The position numbers were made by a program, and so were the translations under genes. From Candidatus Delongbacteria bacterium (lineage in GTDB: Bacteria; CAIWAD01): a stretch of DNA of 64,000 bases. Positions 24,277-31,880 of this stretch are shown here, one piece after another. Each line of letters opens with the position of its first letter. Positions within the stretch are counted from its first letter, which is position 1. A model generated the notes under the pieces. It was not told where the DNA came from. It did not search any database and saw only the letters and a program-made list of their open reading frames with translations. The stretch spans positions 1 to 64,000 of the forward strand of contig JBAYTZ010000003.1 of the NCBI GenBank assembly GCA_041675285.1, given 5' to 3'.

Positions 24277-26700
24277 TCAGCCGCCCGTGCCGTGGAAGCA
24301 CTCCAGGTTGTCCAGCAGCTCGCCGGGCAGCTCCAGCTGCAGCGGGCGGGCGTCGTAGAATTCCTCGATCACCTGCAGGTTGTCCAGCGCGCTGAAGCGG
24401 TCGCAGAACAGCACGATGCTGCCGCGATCCTCCGGGCGGCGGATCACGCGGCCCGCTGCCTGCAGCACGCGGCAGAGGCCCGGCAGGCGGTAGGCCTTGT
24501 CGAAACCACCGTCGCCCTGGCTTTCGTACCACAGACGAGCCAGCTCGCGCTCGTGAGACAATTGCGGCAGCCCGGGCCCGATCACCAGCGCGGCCTCCAG
24601 CATCCGGCCCGGATAGTCCACGGCCTCGGCGAAGATGCCGCCCATCACGGTGAGCAGCAGGCGTGGTCCGCCGCGCTCCAGCTTCTTCAGCAGGGCCAGC
24701 CGCTCCAGCGGCTCCAGGCTGCCTTCGTGGACCAGCAGCGGCAACCCGGCGGGCAGCTCCCGGCGCAAGGCGCGCAGGTAGGCGAAGGAGGGCAGGAAGA
24801 CCGCCGTGTTGCCGCCCACCCGGCGGAAACTCTCGGCCACCAGCCGGCCCAGCAGGGGCAGGCCGCGGCTGCGGTCCCGCCAGCGGCTGCTGATACCCTC
24901 GAAGATGATCAGGTTGCGGTGCTCGGGCGGAAAGGGCGAGGGCGCGGCCAGGGTCAGCACGCGGGGCCGCTGGTTCAGGCCCAATTCGCCCAGGTGCCAG
25001 TCCCAGGGGCGCAGGGTGGCGCTGAACAGCACGGCGGCGTGAAAGCGCTCCAGCTGCTCCTGGATCCAGTCCCCCGCCCAGGTGCAGAGGATTTCGAAGA
25101 TCAGGACCGGACGCTCCGGGCCGGGCAGCACGCGGATCACCTGGCGCAGCGTCTCCTTCTCCTGGCGCGCCAGCTCGGCGAAGCGCTCCAGCTCGCGAAA
25201 GAAATCCACGATGGGATCCTTCTCCACCACCACGCCCAGCAGGCTGCGCGTGAGCAGCAGATCCACCAGCGCGCGCTCGTACTGCCCGGCGGCGGCGGCC
25301 AGGACCTCCTGGTCGAAGCGCGCGCCCAGGGCGCGCTCGCCCGTGTCGTAGACGAATTCGAAATCGGGTTCCACCTGCTCCTCGACCCGCTCGAAGAGAT
25401 CGTCGAGCTTGTGCAGGGCCTGCTTGAGTCCCTTGAGCGGCCGCTGCAGCGGCCCGCCCTGGAACAGGTCGCCGCCGGCCAGCTGCACGTCCAGGTGGCG
25501 TTCCAACTCGCCCAGCTGCTCGCGGGCCAGGCTGGCGCTGAACCAGCTGCGGCCGCGGGGCGCCAGGTTGTGGGCCTCGTCCACCACCAGCACGAAGTCC
25601 TGCGGGTCGCCCTCCACGAAGAGCCGGCGGATGCGCACCTGCGGATCGAAGACGTAGTTGTAGTCGCCCACCACCAGGTCGCGGGTCTCGGTCAGCGCCA
25701 GGGCGATTTCATGCGGGCAGACCCGGTGCCGGATGCCCGTGGCCACCAGCTCCTCGCGATCCACCAGCGGCAGGCCGGCCAAGTCGCGCAGGGCGGCCTC
25801 CAGGCGCGGGGCCAGGCCCTTGAGCAGGGGACAGTGCTCCTCGTGGCAGAAGTAGGTCTCGGCGGGACACATGCCCTCGCGGCTGCTCATGGCCACGGCG
25901 CTGACCACGGTTCCCTCGCGGTTGAGGGCTCGCGCCACCAGCAGCGCGGCCTCGCGGCCCGTGTTCTTGGCGGTGCAGAAGAAGACGCGCCGGCCGGCCT
26001 GCATGGCCGTGCGCAGCGCGGGCAGCAGCACGGAGACGGACTTGCCCAGCCCGGTGGGGGCGTTGAGGGTCAGGATCTGCTCCCGGGCCAGCGCGGTCTC
26101 GATCTCCTGCATCAGCACGCGCTGCCCGGGCCGGTAGGCGGGGAAGGGAAACTCCAGCTGGCGCGAGCGTGTGACACGGGCGGCGCGCAGCTCGTTCTCG
26201 CGGCGCTCCCGGGCGGCCAGCAGGGCGACCTGGGTCTCCAGCGTGGCCAGCAGTTCGTCCGCCGGCCGCTCCACGTCCAGCACGCGCTCGGCGCCGTCGC
26301 CCAGGTTGATCAGCCGCAGGCGCGCGCGCACCGTGCCGGTGGGTTTGAGCATCCAGGCGTAGAGCAGGGCCTGCAGGACGTGGCCGGGGAAGTCCTCCGC
26401 GCGCAGGCGCTTCAGCCGCTCCGCCTGGACCAGCACGGTCTTGATCTCCTCTACCGTGCCGTCCTCGTCCAGCTGATCGGCGCGCCCCGTCAGTTCCACC
26501 TCCTCGCCCAGCAGCACGCCGCGCCAGGAGAGCGGCACCTCCACGCGCGCGCCCTCGGCCAGGGCCCGCTGCTGCGCCTGGCCATGCAGGCGCTGTCCCT
26601 GCCGGGCGCGGCCGGGAATCCAGCCGCCGCCGTCGTTGCGCCCGCCCTCGGCGAGTTCGCACAAGGCCTGGACGGCCAGGCGGCGCACGGGCTCAGGCAT
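24277..26700 (-). CDS. XPD/DinG-type Fe-S superfamily 2 helicase fused to an N-terminal PD-(D/E)XK nuclease-like domain
   Basis: The protein has 807 residues. The N-terminal ~170 carry a RecB-like nuclease core: VELTGRADQL with Asp 75, then VEEIKT with Glu 85 and Lys 87, then a VLQALLYAWML helix. The helicase follows: Walker A NAPTGLGKS (about 213-221), Fe-S ligand cysteines at 278, 285, 290 and 328 (MCPAETYFCHEEHC and HRVCPHE), DEAH box 374-377 (VVDEAHNLAPRG), and motif VI QAAGRVIRRPEDRG. XPD-family enzymes unwind DNA 5' to 3'. The same nuclease-plus-helicase layout is known in Firmicutes Rad3-like proteins, so it is probably a DNA-repair enzyme. The start overlaps the end of the DUF559 gene by eight bases. 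Confidence 0.88.
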   Translation of the reverse strand: MPEPVRRLAVQALCELAEGGRNDGGGWIPGRARQGQRLHGQAQQRALAEGARVEVPLSWRGVLLGEEVELTGRADQLDEDGTVEEIKTVLVQAERLKRLRAEDFPGHVLQALLYAWMLKPTGTVRARLRLINLGDGAERVLDVERPADELLATLETQVALLAARERRENELRAARVTRSRQLEFPFPAYRPGQRVLMQEIETALAREQILTLNAPTGLGKSVSVLLPALRTAMQAGRRVFFCTAKNTGREAALLVARALNREGTVVSAVAMSSREGMCPAETYFCHEEHCPLLKGLAPRLEAALRDLAGLPLVDREELVATGIRHRVCPHEIALALTETRDLVVGDYNYVFDPQVRIRRLFVEGDPQDFVLVVDEAHNLAPRGRSWFSASLAREQLGELERHLDVQLAGGDLFQGGPLQRPLKGLKQALHKLDDLFERVEEQVEPDFEFVYDTGERALGARFDQEVLAAAAGQYERALVDLLLTRSLLGVVVEKDPIVDFFRELERFAELARQEKETLRQVIRVLPGPERPVLIFEILCTWAGDWIQEQLERFHAAVLFSATLRPWDWHLGELGLNQRPRVLTLAAPSPFPPEHRNLIIFEGISSRWRDRSRGLPLLGRLVAESFRRVGGNTAVFLPSFAYLRALRRELPAGLPLLVHEGSLEPLERLALLKKLERGGPRLLLTVMGGIFAEAVDYPGRMLEAALVIGPGLPQLSHERELARLWYESQGDGGFDKAYRLPGLCRVLQAAGRVIRRPEDRGSIVLFCDRFSALDNLQVIEEFYDARPLQLELPGELLDNLECFHGTGG

Positions 26701-27226
26701 GGGGCTTCCCTTCCCCCGCGCCCCGCGGGGGAAGACTGGTTCCGGCGAAGCTGGATTCGGGGGAAAGGGGGCGATTCCCTTCCCCCGCGCCCCGCGGGGG
26801 AAGGCCGGTTCTGGCGAAGCCGGAACCGGGGGGATGGGGGCTGACCGTCAGTTCTTCCTCCATCCCACCCCGATTCAGGTTTGATTCACGGAGGATTGTC
26901 TCCAAAACAGCGTCCAATTCTTCGTCCACTTGATGATTCCAGAAGCGAAGGACCGTGAAGCCATGCTCCCTCAGCCAGTCATCGCGTTGGATGTCGCGCA
27001 CGGGATTTTCGGCGTGCTGGCCACCATCAATCTCGATGACAATCCGCGTGGACAAGCAGACGAAGTCCAAGATGTAGGGACCGGCAATGTGTTGCCTTCG
27101 AAAGCGGAAGTTGCCCAGTTGCCTTTTACGCAGGGCCGCCCAGATCGCCTTCTCCTGTTGGGTCATTTCGTGCCGAAGGCAACGGGCGTGGTGCAACATT
27201 TTCTTCGTTCTTCTCAAGGCCCCCAT
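26693..27226 (-). CDS. DUF559 (Vsr/PD-(D/E)XK-like) endonuclease with a repeat-encoded C-terminal tail
   Basis: The protein is 177 residues if started at 27226. Residues ~13-120 are a DUF559 domain: ARCLRHEMTQQEKAIWAALR, FRFRRQHIAGPYILDFVCL with the catalytic-type Asp, IVIEIDGGQH, and REHGFTVLRFWNHQVDEELDAVLETI. These are Vsr-fold, probably DNA-cutting proteins of unclear role. The last ~55 residues (two SLPPRGAGEG-type blocks) are encoded by two copies of the two-hairpin palindromic repeat and are probably not part of the fold. The ATG at 27224-27226 lies within the tail of another inverted repeat copy, so the second ATG at 27197-27199 may be the true start. It overlaps the helicase start by eight bases. 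Confidence 0.8.
   Translation of the reverse strand: MGALRRTKKMLHHARCLRHEMTQQEKAIWAALRKRQLGNFRFRRQHIAGPYILDFVCLSTRIVIEIDGGQHAENPVRDIQRDDWLREHGFTVLRFWNHQVDEELDAVLETILRESNLNRGGMEEELTVSPHPPGSGFARTGLPPRGAGEGNRPLSPESSFAGTSLPPRGAGEGKPHA
26710..26772 (+). repeat. Two-hairpin palindromic element, copy B
   Basis: The first hairpin (26710-26734) has the shared 11-bp stem and CCC loop. The second (26736-26760) folds as CTGGTTCCGGC-GAA-GCTGGATTCGG with ten of eleven positions paired. The tail is a GGAAAGGGGGC variant. It encodes part of the DUF559 protein tail on the other strand. Confidence 0.85.
26779..26841 (+). repeat. Two-hairpin palindromic element, copy C
   Basis: The first hairpin at 26779-26803 is identical to copy B. 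The second (26805-26829) folds as CCGGTTCTGGC-GAA-GCCGGAACCGG with all eleven positions paired, including compensatory changes relative to copy B. The tail GGATGGGGGC is at 26832-26841. It lies 69 bases from copy B. Confidence 0.85.
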
Positions 27227-27271
27227 CCCCCGTCGCTGCGCGACGCCTTCCCCCGCGGGGCGCGGGGGAAG
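27219..27271 (-). repeat. Two-hairpin palindromic element, copy D (inverted)
   Basis: Read on the minus strand: first hairpin 27271-27247 (loop CCC), second hairpin CGTCGC-GCA-GCGACG (27245-27231), then the tail GGATGGGGGC (27228-27219). It faces copies B and C across the DUF559 gene, so that gene is bracketed by inverted copies. Confidence 0.85.
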
Positions 27272-27275
27272 GGAG

Positions 27276-28559
27276 TCAAGTCTTCTGCTTCTTCTTCTTC
27301 GCCGCCGGAAAGAGCACGTTGTTGAGGATCAGGCGGTAGCCCGGCGAATTGCGGTGCAGGCTCAGCTGGGTCTCGGGGTCGCCCACCATGTGGCGGTAGT
27401 CCTCCGGGTCGTGGCCGCCGTAAAAGGTGAAGGTGCCCTTGCCCACGTTGCCGTGGATGTAGCGCACCTCGTTGGAGCCTTCGATCTCCCCCAGGACCAG
27501 CACGTGGGCCTTGAGCCGGTCGCGCCGAAAGGCCGTGGTCTGGCCCATGAAGCCGCGCACCCAGGCGGTGTGGTTCTGGGTGAGCATGGTGGGCACGGGA
27601 TCCCATTTGGCGCTGAACTCGAAGAGGCTGAACCAGTCCTGGTCCTCGGGCACGGAGCGGCCGGTGATCGGGCCCAGGTCGATGTCGGAGAACTCGTAGA
27701 CCAACGGGTCGGTGATGAGCTGGAAGTCGGTGAAAGCCACGCACTGGCCGAAGTCCAGCTTGGTGCGCCAGGCGGGATCCAGGCCGTCGCCGTCGAAGAC
27801 CGCGTCGCAGATGTCCGTGCCGCACGCGGCCAGGGCCACGTCGTAGCTGTCCGTGGCGCTGCACATGGCGAACATGAAGCCGCCGTTCTCCATGAAGGCG
27901 CGGATGGCCAGGCTGACGGCCAGTTTCTCCTGGCTGACCTTGGCGTAGCCCAGCCGGTGGGCCAGGGCCTCGAACTCGGCCTGCTGGCGCACGTACCACT
28001 CGGCGCCGTGATACTGGGCGTAGAACTTGCCGTACTGGCCGGAGAAGTCCTCGTGGTGCAGGTGCAGCCAGTCGTAGTCGCCCAGCTTGCCGGCCAGCAC
28101 CTCCTCGTCCCAGATCGTCTCGAACTCGATCTCGGCGTACTCCAGCGCCATGGTCACCGCGTCGTCCCAGGGCGGGCTGTCCGGCGGCGCGTAGATGGCC
28201 ACCTTGGGCGCCTTCTCCAGCAGGATGCGGTCCATGTTCTCCTGCTCGATGGTGGCGTAGATCGCCGCCGTCTCGGCGCCGCCCGCGCTCTCCCAGGTCA
28301 CGCCCGTCAGCGCCAGGCGCTCCTCGAGGGCCGGGAACTCGTCCATCAGAAAGGAGCCGCCGCGGTAGTTCAGCAGCCACTCCACGTCCACGCCCTGCTT
28401 GAGTGTCCACCAGGCCACGCCGTAGGCCTTCAGGTGGTCGCGCTGGCCGGGATCCATCGGGATGAGGAGTTTGGCCGCGACGGGGGCGGCCAGCAGCAGG
28501 CTTAGGCTCACTATTGACAGCAGGCAGGCGCCGCGGCGCAGGGTTCTGGTCGTGCTCAT
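27276..28559 (-). CDS. Conserved periplasmic protein of the family often misnamed 'asparagine synthetase B'
   Basis: The 427-residue protein has a signal peptide (to about residue 29, APVAAK). It matches a strongly conserved FCB family: KLLIPMDPGQRDHLKAYGVAWW near the start, WLLNYRGGSF, VAIYAPPDSPPWDDAVTMAL, YDWLHLHHEDFSGQYGKFYA, GGFMFAMCSATDSYDVALA, SAKWDPVPTMLTQNH, FYGGHDPEDYRHMVGDP and a lysine-rich end after LILNNVLFPAAKK. Members are commonly annotated as asparagine synthetase B, but no N-terminal amidotransferase Cys or PP-loop ATP site is visible. The Trp/His-rich motifs and the GGFMFAMCSATD stretch look like a class I amidotransferase or ThuA-type Rossmann fold. It lies 21 bases after the TPR gene, probably in the same operon. 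Confidence 0.8.
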   Translation of the reverse strand: MSTTRTLRRGACLLSIVSLSLLLAAPVAAKLLIPMDPGQRDHLKAYGVAWWTLKQGVDVEWLLNYRGGSFLMDEFPALEERLALTGVTWESAGGAETAAIYATIEQENMDRILLEKAPKVAIYAPPDSPPWDDAVTMALEYAEIEFETIWDEEVLAGKLGDYDWLHLHHEDFSGQYGKFYAQYHGAEWYVRQQAEFEALAHRLGYAKVSQEKLAVSLAIRAFMENGGFMFAMCSATDSYDVALAACGTDICDAVFDGDGLDPAWRTKLDFGQCVAFTDFQLITDPLVYEFSDIDLGPITGRSVPEDQDWFSLFEFSAKWDPVPTMLTQNHTAWVRGFMGQTTAFRRDRLKAHVLVLGEIEGSNEVRYIHGNVGKGTFTFYGGHDPEDYRHMVGDPETQLSLHRNSPGYRLILNNVLFPAAKKKKQKT

Positions 28560-28580
28560 GGGTTGATCCGCCTTTCAGGG

Positions 28581-30497
28581 TCAGCGGGGACGCTCGTCCC
28601 GGGGCTCATCCGCGGCAGCCGGTTTGTCCGTGGACGCCGGCGTGGCCGGAGGCGGCGCGTCCGCCGGCTCCCACTCCCGCAGCCGTCGGCGCACGGCGTC
28701 CTGGAGCAGGCTGCCCGGCCAGGTCTCCAGCAGGCTCAGGGCCTGTCGGCGCAGTTCCTCGCGGGGCTGGCCTTCGCGCTCGGCGGCCAGCAGATCCATC
28801 CAGGCCAGCCGATCCAGCCGCACGGAGGCCGGATGACGCTGCCGGAAACGCTCAAGTTCCCGCCGCAGGCCCGCGGCGTCCAGCTCGGCCTGGGCCAGCT
28901 GACAGGCGCGCCAGTCCAGCCACTCGGCCAGTTTGTCCGGCCGGCCCTCCGCCAGGCTGTGCAGCAGCTCCAGGGCCTCGCGCCAGGAACCCGCGAAGGC
29001 CAGCCGGTCCGCCCGCGCCGCCTCGGCCACGCAGAGGGAATCGCGCGTGGCGAAAGCCAGCAGGTCGGCCAGGTCGATGGCGTCGTTGAAGGTCTCCTGG
29101 CGCGTGCTGGTCTGCAGGAAGGCGCCCAGGCTGCGTCCGCAGGGCGTCAAGCGGCCGGCCCACCACTCCAGGCGCAGGGCCAGGAAAGCCAGGTCCGCCC
29201 GCTCCTCCTCGTTCACGCGGGCCCGGTTCTGCAGCACCCCGAGCACTTCGGCGGCCCGCTGCTCGTGGCCCTGGCTGCCCAGCAGCAGCAGCAGCAGGCG
29301 TCCGCCCTCCGGGTGGCCGGGCTGGCGCTTGAGCAACAACTCCAGTTCCTGGATCGCCTCCTCGGGCCGGCCCAGCGGCCGGTGCAGCAGCTGGGCGGCC
29401 TTCAGGCGCGCCGGCAGACCCTTGCTGTCCGTGCGTTCCGCCAGTCGGCGATAGAGCGCCAGGGCCTCTTCGCCCCGGCCCAGTGCGGCCAGATTGTCCG
29501 CCTGGAGCAGCAGGCCCTCCGGCTGGGCGGGCTGCGGCCGTCCGCGCCGGCTCAGCTCCTCCAGCAAGGCCTGGGATTCCTGCCGGCGGCCGTCCTTACC
29601 CAGATCCTGCGCCAGCTCGAAGGGGATCTTGCCCGTGTCGGCGGAATCCAGCTCCCAGGCCAGCTTGATGGCCTGCTCCGGTCGCCCCTGCTGGGTCAGC
29701 ACGCCCAGCACGGCCTGACCCACCGCCGCGCAGCCGCCCCGGCCGCGCACGCGCTTCACCATGTACTCCAGCAGCGCTGCGCGTTCCCGACAGTTCTCCG
29801 CCAGGCGCAGCAGGCGCGTGTCCACCAGACTGCCCGGCGTGCGACGCGCGCACTGCCAGGCCGCCAGCTCGTCGAAGGCCTCGTTCCAGCGGCCCGCATC
29901 CTCGTGAAGCTGCGCCACTTCCAGCGCCCAAAGCTGCGGCAGCCCGCGCGTGCGGCGCTGCTCGCGCGCCCAGTCCAGGCACTCATCGAGAAGCTGGACC
30001 TGCCGATAACTCTGGAAGACCGCCAGGGCCGTCTCTTCCGTCCGCGCCTGCTCGCGCAGCTTTTTCCATGCCTCGGCGGCTTTGGCGGGTTGACCCAGAC
30101 GATACCAGGCCCCGGCCAGCGCGCCGCTGATTTGAAAGTCCAGCGCGTTGCGCAGCGGGCCGCTCGCCGGCAGCCGGACGGCCAGGCTGTCCATGCTGCG
30201 GCGGGCGCCGCTCTCGTCCTTGAGCCGCACCTGAAGGTCCAGCATCTGCAGCAGCGGCCCCGGGTCGCCGCGTTGGCCGCTCAGTCCCTCCAGCAGTCGC
30301 AGAGCCTGCTGGAACTGGCCCTGCTGGATCAGTTGGTTGGCCTGCTGCTGCAGATCCGCCTGGCGCTGGCGCTGCTGCGAAGCATCCGGAACAGCCTCCG
30401 GAAGGGGCCGAATGCGCGCGGGCTCCTGGGCCGTGACGCACAGGGCGGCCAGCAGCAGGGCGGTTGTCGCGAACGTGCAGAATCGGACACTTTTCAT
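28581..30497 (-). CDS. Exported TPR-repeat protein
   Basis: The 638-residue protein has a signal peptide (MKSVRFCTFATTALLLAALCVTAQ) and an almost all-helical remainder with tetratricopeptide-like repeats. Examples are ANQLIQQGQFQQALRLLEGL, AGAWYRLGQPAKAAEAWKKL, ADNLAALGRGEEALALYRRL and LLHRPLGRPEEAIQELELLLKRQPGHPEG. It ends in a Pro/Ala/Asp-rich tail. It probably acts as a periplasmic scaffold; partners are unknown. The ATG at 30495-30497 gives the signal peptide directly. It is the first gene of a two-gene unit with the downstream conserved periplasmic protein and is divergent from the small gene at 30691. Confidence 0.75.
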   Translation of the reverse strand: MKSVRFCTFATTALLLAALCVTAQEPARIRPLPEAVPDASQQRQRQADLQQQANQLIQQGQFQQALRLLEGLSGQRGDPGPLLQMLDLQVRLKDESGARRSMDSLAVRLPASGPLRNALDFQISGALAGAWYRLGQPAKAAEAWKKLREQARTEETALAVFQSYRQVQLLDECLDWAREQRRTRGLPQLWALEVAQLHEDAGRWNEAFDELAAWQCARRTPGSLVDTRLLRLAENCRERAALLEYMVKRVRGRGGCAAVGQAVLGVLTQQGRPEQAIKLAWELDSADTGKIPFELAQDLGKDGRRQESQALLEELSRRGRPQPAQPEGLLLQADNLAALGRGEEALALYRRLAERTDSKGLPARLKAAQLLHRPLGRPEEAIQELELLLKRQPGHPEGGRLLLLLLGSQGHEQRAAEVLGVLQNRARVNEEERADLAFLALRLEWWAGRLTPCGRSLGAFLQTSTRQETFNDAIDLADLLAFATRDSLCVAEAARADRLAFAGSWREALELLHSLAEGRPDKLAEWLDWRACQLAQAELDAAGLRRELERFRQRHPASVRLDRLAWMDLLAAEREGQPREELRRQALSLLETWPGSLLQDAVRRRLREWEPADAPPPATPASTDKPAAADEPRDERPR

Positions 30498-30649
30498 GCG
30501 GCCAAGGTAGCCAGCCTGCGCGACACTTTGGCCCGGAGGGCCCCGGCTCGCACACGGCTGCTCATATCTTGAACAGGTTTAACAGGATGGCTCAAGGGAC
30601 TCTTTCGCCAAGCGATTGCCCGGTAAGGTGATCTGGGTCACACGCCAAG

Positions 30650-30664
30650 TGGTACGGCGTTTGC
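30650..30664 (+). promoter_or_regulatory. Sigma-54-type promoter for the 115-aa gene
   Basis: TGGTACGGCGTTTGC has GG-N10-GC spacing, a near-consensus -24 and a perfect TTGC(T) -12. The predicted start near 30676 leaves a 15-base leader carrying AGAGGA before the ATG at 30691. Confidence 0.65.
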
Positions 30665-30690
30665 TTTGAGGGTCGCATCTAGAGGATCGA

Positions 30691-31038
30691 ATGGAAAAGC
30701 AGGATCTCATCCGATACCGAACCTTCGCCGACGCGTTGATCCGACTCAACAACGCGGCCAGCACCCTGTTGCAGGAAGGGGCGGATCCGGAAGCCATCAA
30801 GTTGATCCTGTCCGGCACGGCCAAGCTGTTTGCCGAGCTGGAGCACCGCATGTCCCAGGCGCTGCCCGAGGATCCGGATCATCCGCTGGATTTGAACTTC
30901 CCCGAGTCCGGCGCCTCCGGCTGGGAGCTGCCTCCCGCCGAGGCCGGCGATCCTCAGCCCAAGCCGGATCCCGCCCAACCCGGACCGCGCTTCGGCAGCG
31001 GCCAGGAACCCTTTCCGTCCATCGAGCCCGCGGTTTAG
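30691..31038 (+). CDS. Small acidic cytoplasmic protein of unknown function next to the chemosensory operon
   Basis: The 115-residue protein has no signal peptide or membrane segment. Residues 1-58 look helical (MEKQDLIRYRTFADALIRLN, ALIRLNNAASTLLQEGADPE, IKLILSGTAKLFAELEHRMSQAL). The remainder is Pro/Glu/Asp-rich and probably disordered. I do not recognise a family. Support for a real gene: an AGAGGA ribosome binding site, a sigma-54-type promoter directly upstream, coding-like third-position bias, and end-to-end packing with the convergent cheX-like gene (the two stop codons overlap by three bases). Its position suggests a link to the chemosensory system, which is inference only. Confidence 0.65.
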   Translation: MEKQDLIRYRTFADALIRLNNAASTLLQEGADPEAIKLILSGTAKLFAELEHRMSQALPEDPDHPLDLNFPESGASGWELPPAEAGDPQPKPDPAQPGPRFGSGQEPFPSIEPAV

Positions 31039-31478
31039 CTGAAGTCCCGCCCGGTCACGCTGATCCGTAGACAGCCGCCGTCCACCTGATAGCTTTGTCG
31101 CTGCCAGACCAGCCCGCTATCCGGCAATTCGCCGCGGCCCGCGAGCGGCAGTCCCAATTGAAACTCCGTTCCGCCGCCCAGCCGCCGGTTCAGGAAGCGC
31201 CCGGCCACCGTGTTGGCCAACTCGGCCACGGTGTCCAGCAGCAGGGCCTCGCGCCCGCTCTCGTCCCCGGTCACCATCTGCAGCAGGCGGGCGGCCAGGT
31301 CCGGACTCATCTCCACTCCCAGCAGGCCCGGCAGCGGGCTCAGCAACTCCAGCCGCGCCCAGCAGAGGCTGCCGGCCGCCGCCTGGCAGGATTCCTCCTG
31401 TTCCTCCACCAGCATGAAGGCCAGCTGCTCCAGCGTTTCCTCCAGCGCCCGGGCCAGATCCGCACGCCACCCGCTCAT
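31035..31478 (-). CDS. CheX/CheC-like chemotaxis phosphatase
   Basis: The 147-residue protein contains the CheC/CheX-type signature helix LLDTVAELANTVAGRFLNRRLGG followed by FQLGLPLAGRGEL, matching the E-x-x-N phosphatase motif (ELANTVAG) and the beta-strand after it. The N-terminal half (ALEETLEQLAFMLVEEQEES) resembles CheX entries. Such proteins dephosphorylate the CheY-type receiver and reset the signal. The ATG at 31476-31478 overlaps the receiver stop codon (ATGA), so translation is probably coupled; another ATG six bases upstream is less likely. It is the last gene of the operon. Confidence 0.75.
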   Translation of the reverse strand: MSGWRADLARALEETLEQLAFMLVEEQEESCQAAAGSLCWARLELLSPLPGLLGVEMSPDLAARLLQMVTGDESGREALLLDTVAELANTVAGRFLNRRLGGGTEFQLGLPLAGRGELPDSGLVWQRQSYQVDGGCLRISVTGRDFS

Positions 31479-31873
31479 GCCCATTCCCCTTCCCCCCAGC
31501 TGTCGCCGGACTCCTGCTGCAGGACGGCCGCCAGGTTGGAGGGCGAGAGCGGCTTCTCCAGCACGGCCTTGGCACCCATCACGATCAGCCGGTCCCGGCG
31601 ACTCTCGTTGCTGGCGCTGGAGACCACCACCACCTGCACGCCCGCGGTGAGAGGATCGTCTTTGACCTGCCGCAGCAACTCTTCGCCGTCCATCACGGGC
31701 ATGACCAGATCCGTGATCAGCACGTCGGCGGGCTCCAGCAGCAGCAGATCCAGCGCCTCGCGGCCGTTGACCGCCTCCCGGACCTCGCAGGGCAGGCCGG
31801 TGGCTTCCAGACAGCGTTTGAGGAACATCCGCGCCATGGCGGAGTCGTCGGCGATCAGCACGCGCAGACTCAT
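31475..31873 (-). CDS. Single-domain response regulator (CheY-like)
   Basis: The 132-residue protein is a stand-alone receiver. The acidic pocket is VLIADDS (Asp 9/10), the phospho-acceptor is Asp 55 (VLITDLVMPVMDG), the conserved Ser/Thr is in VVVVSSAS and the Lys in AVLEKPLSP. It is the likely output of the CheA kinase encoded in the same operon. The start at 31871-31873 follows the HDOD stop by seven bases; a longer reading would extend into that gene. Confidence 0.88.
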   Translation of the reverse strand: MSLRVLIADDSAMARMFLKRCLEATGLPCEVREAVNGREALDLLLLEPADVLITDLVMPVMDGEELLRQVKDDPLTAGVQVVVVSSASNESRRDRLIVMGAKAVLEKPLSPSNLAAVLQQESGDSWGEGEWA

Positions 31874-31880
31874 GCTCACC

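Noticed and set aside
27276..28559. Asparagine synthetase assignment for the conserved periplasmic protein
   Set aside because: A signal peptide is present, and neither the N-terminal Cys amidotransferase nor the SGGxDS-type synthetase loop can be found.
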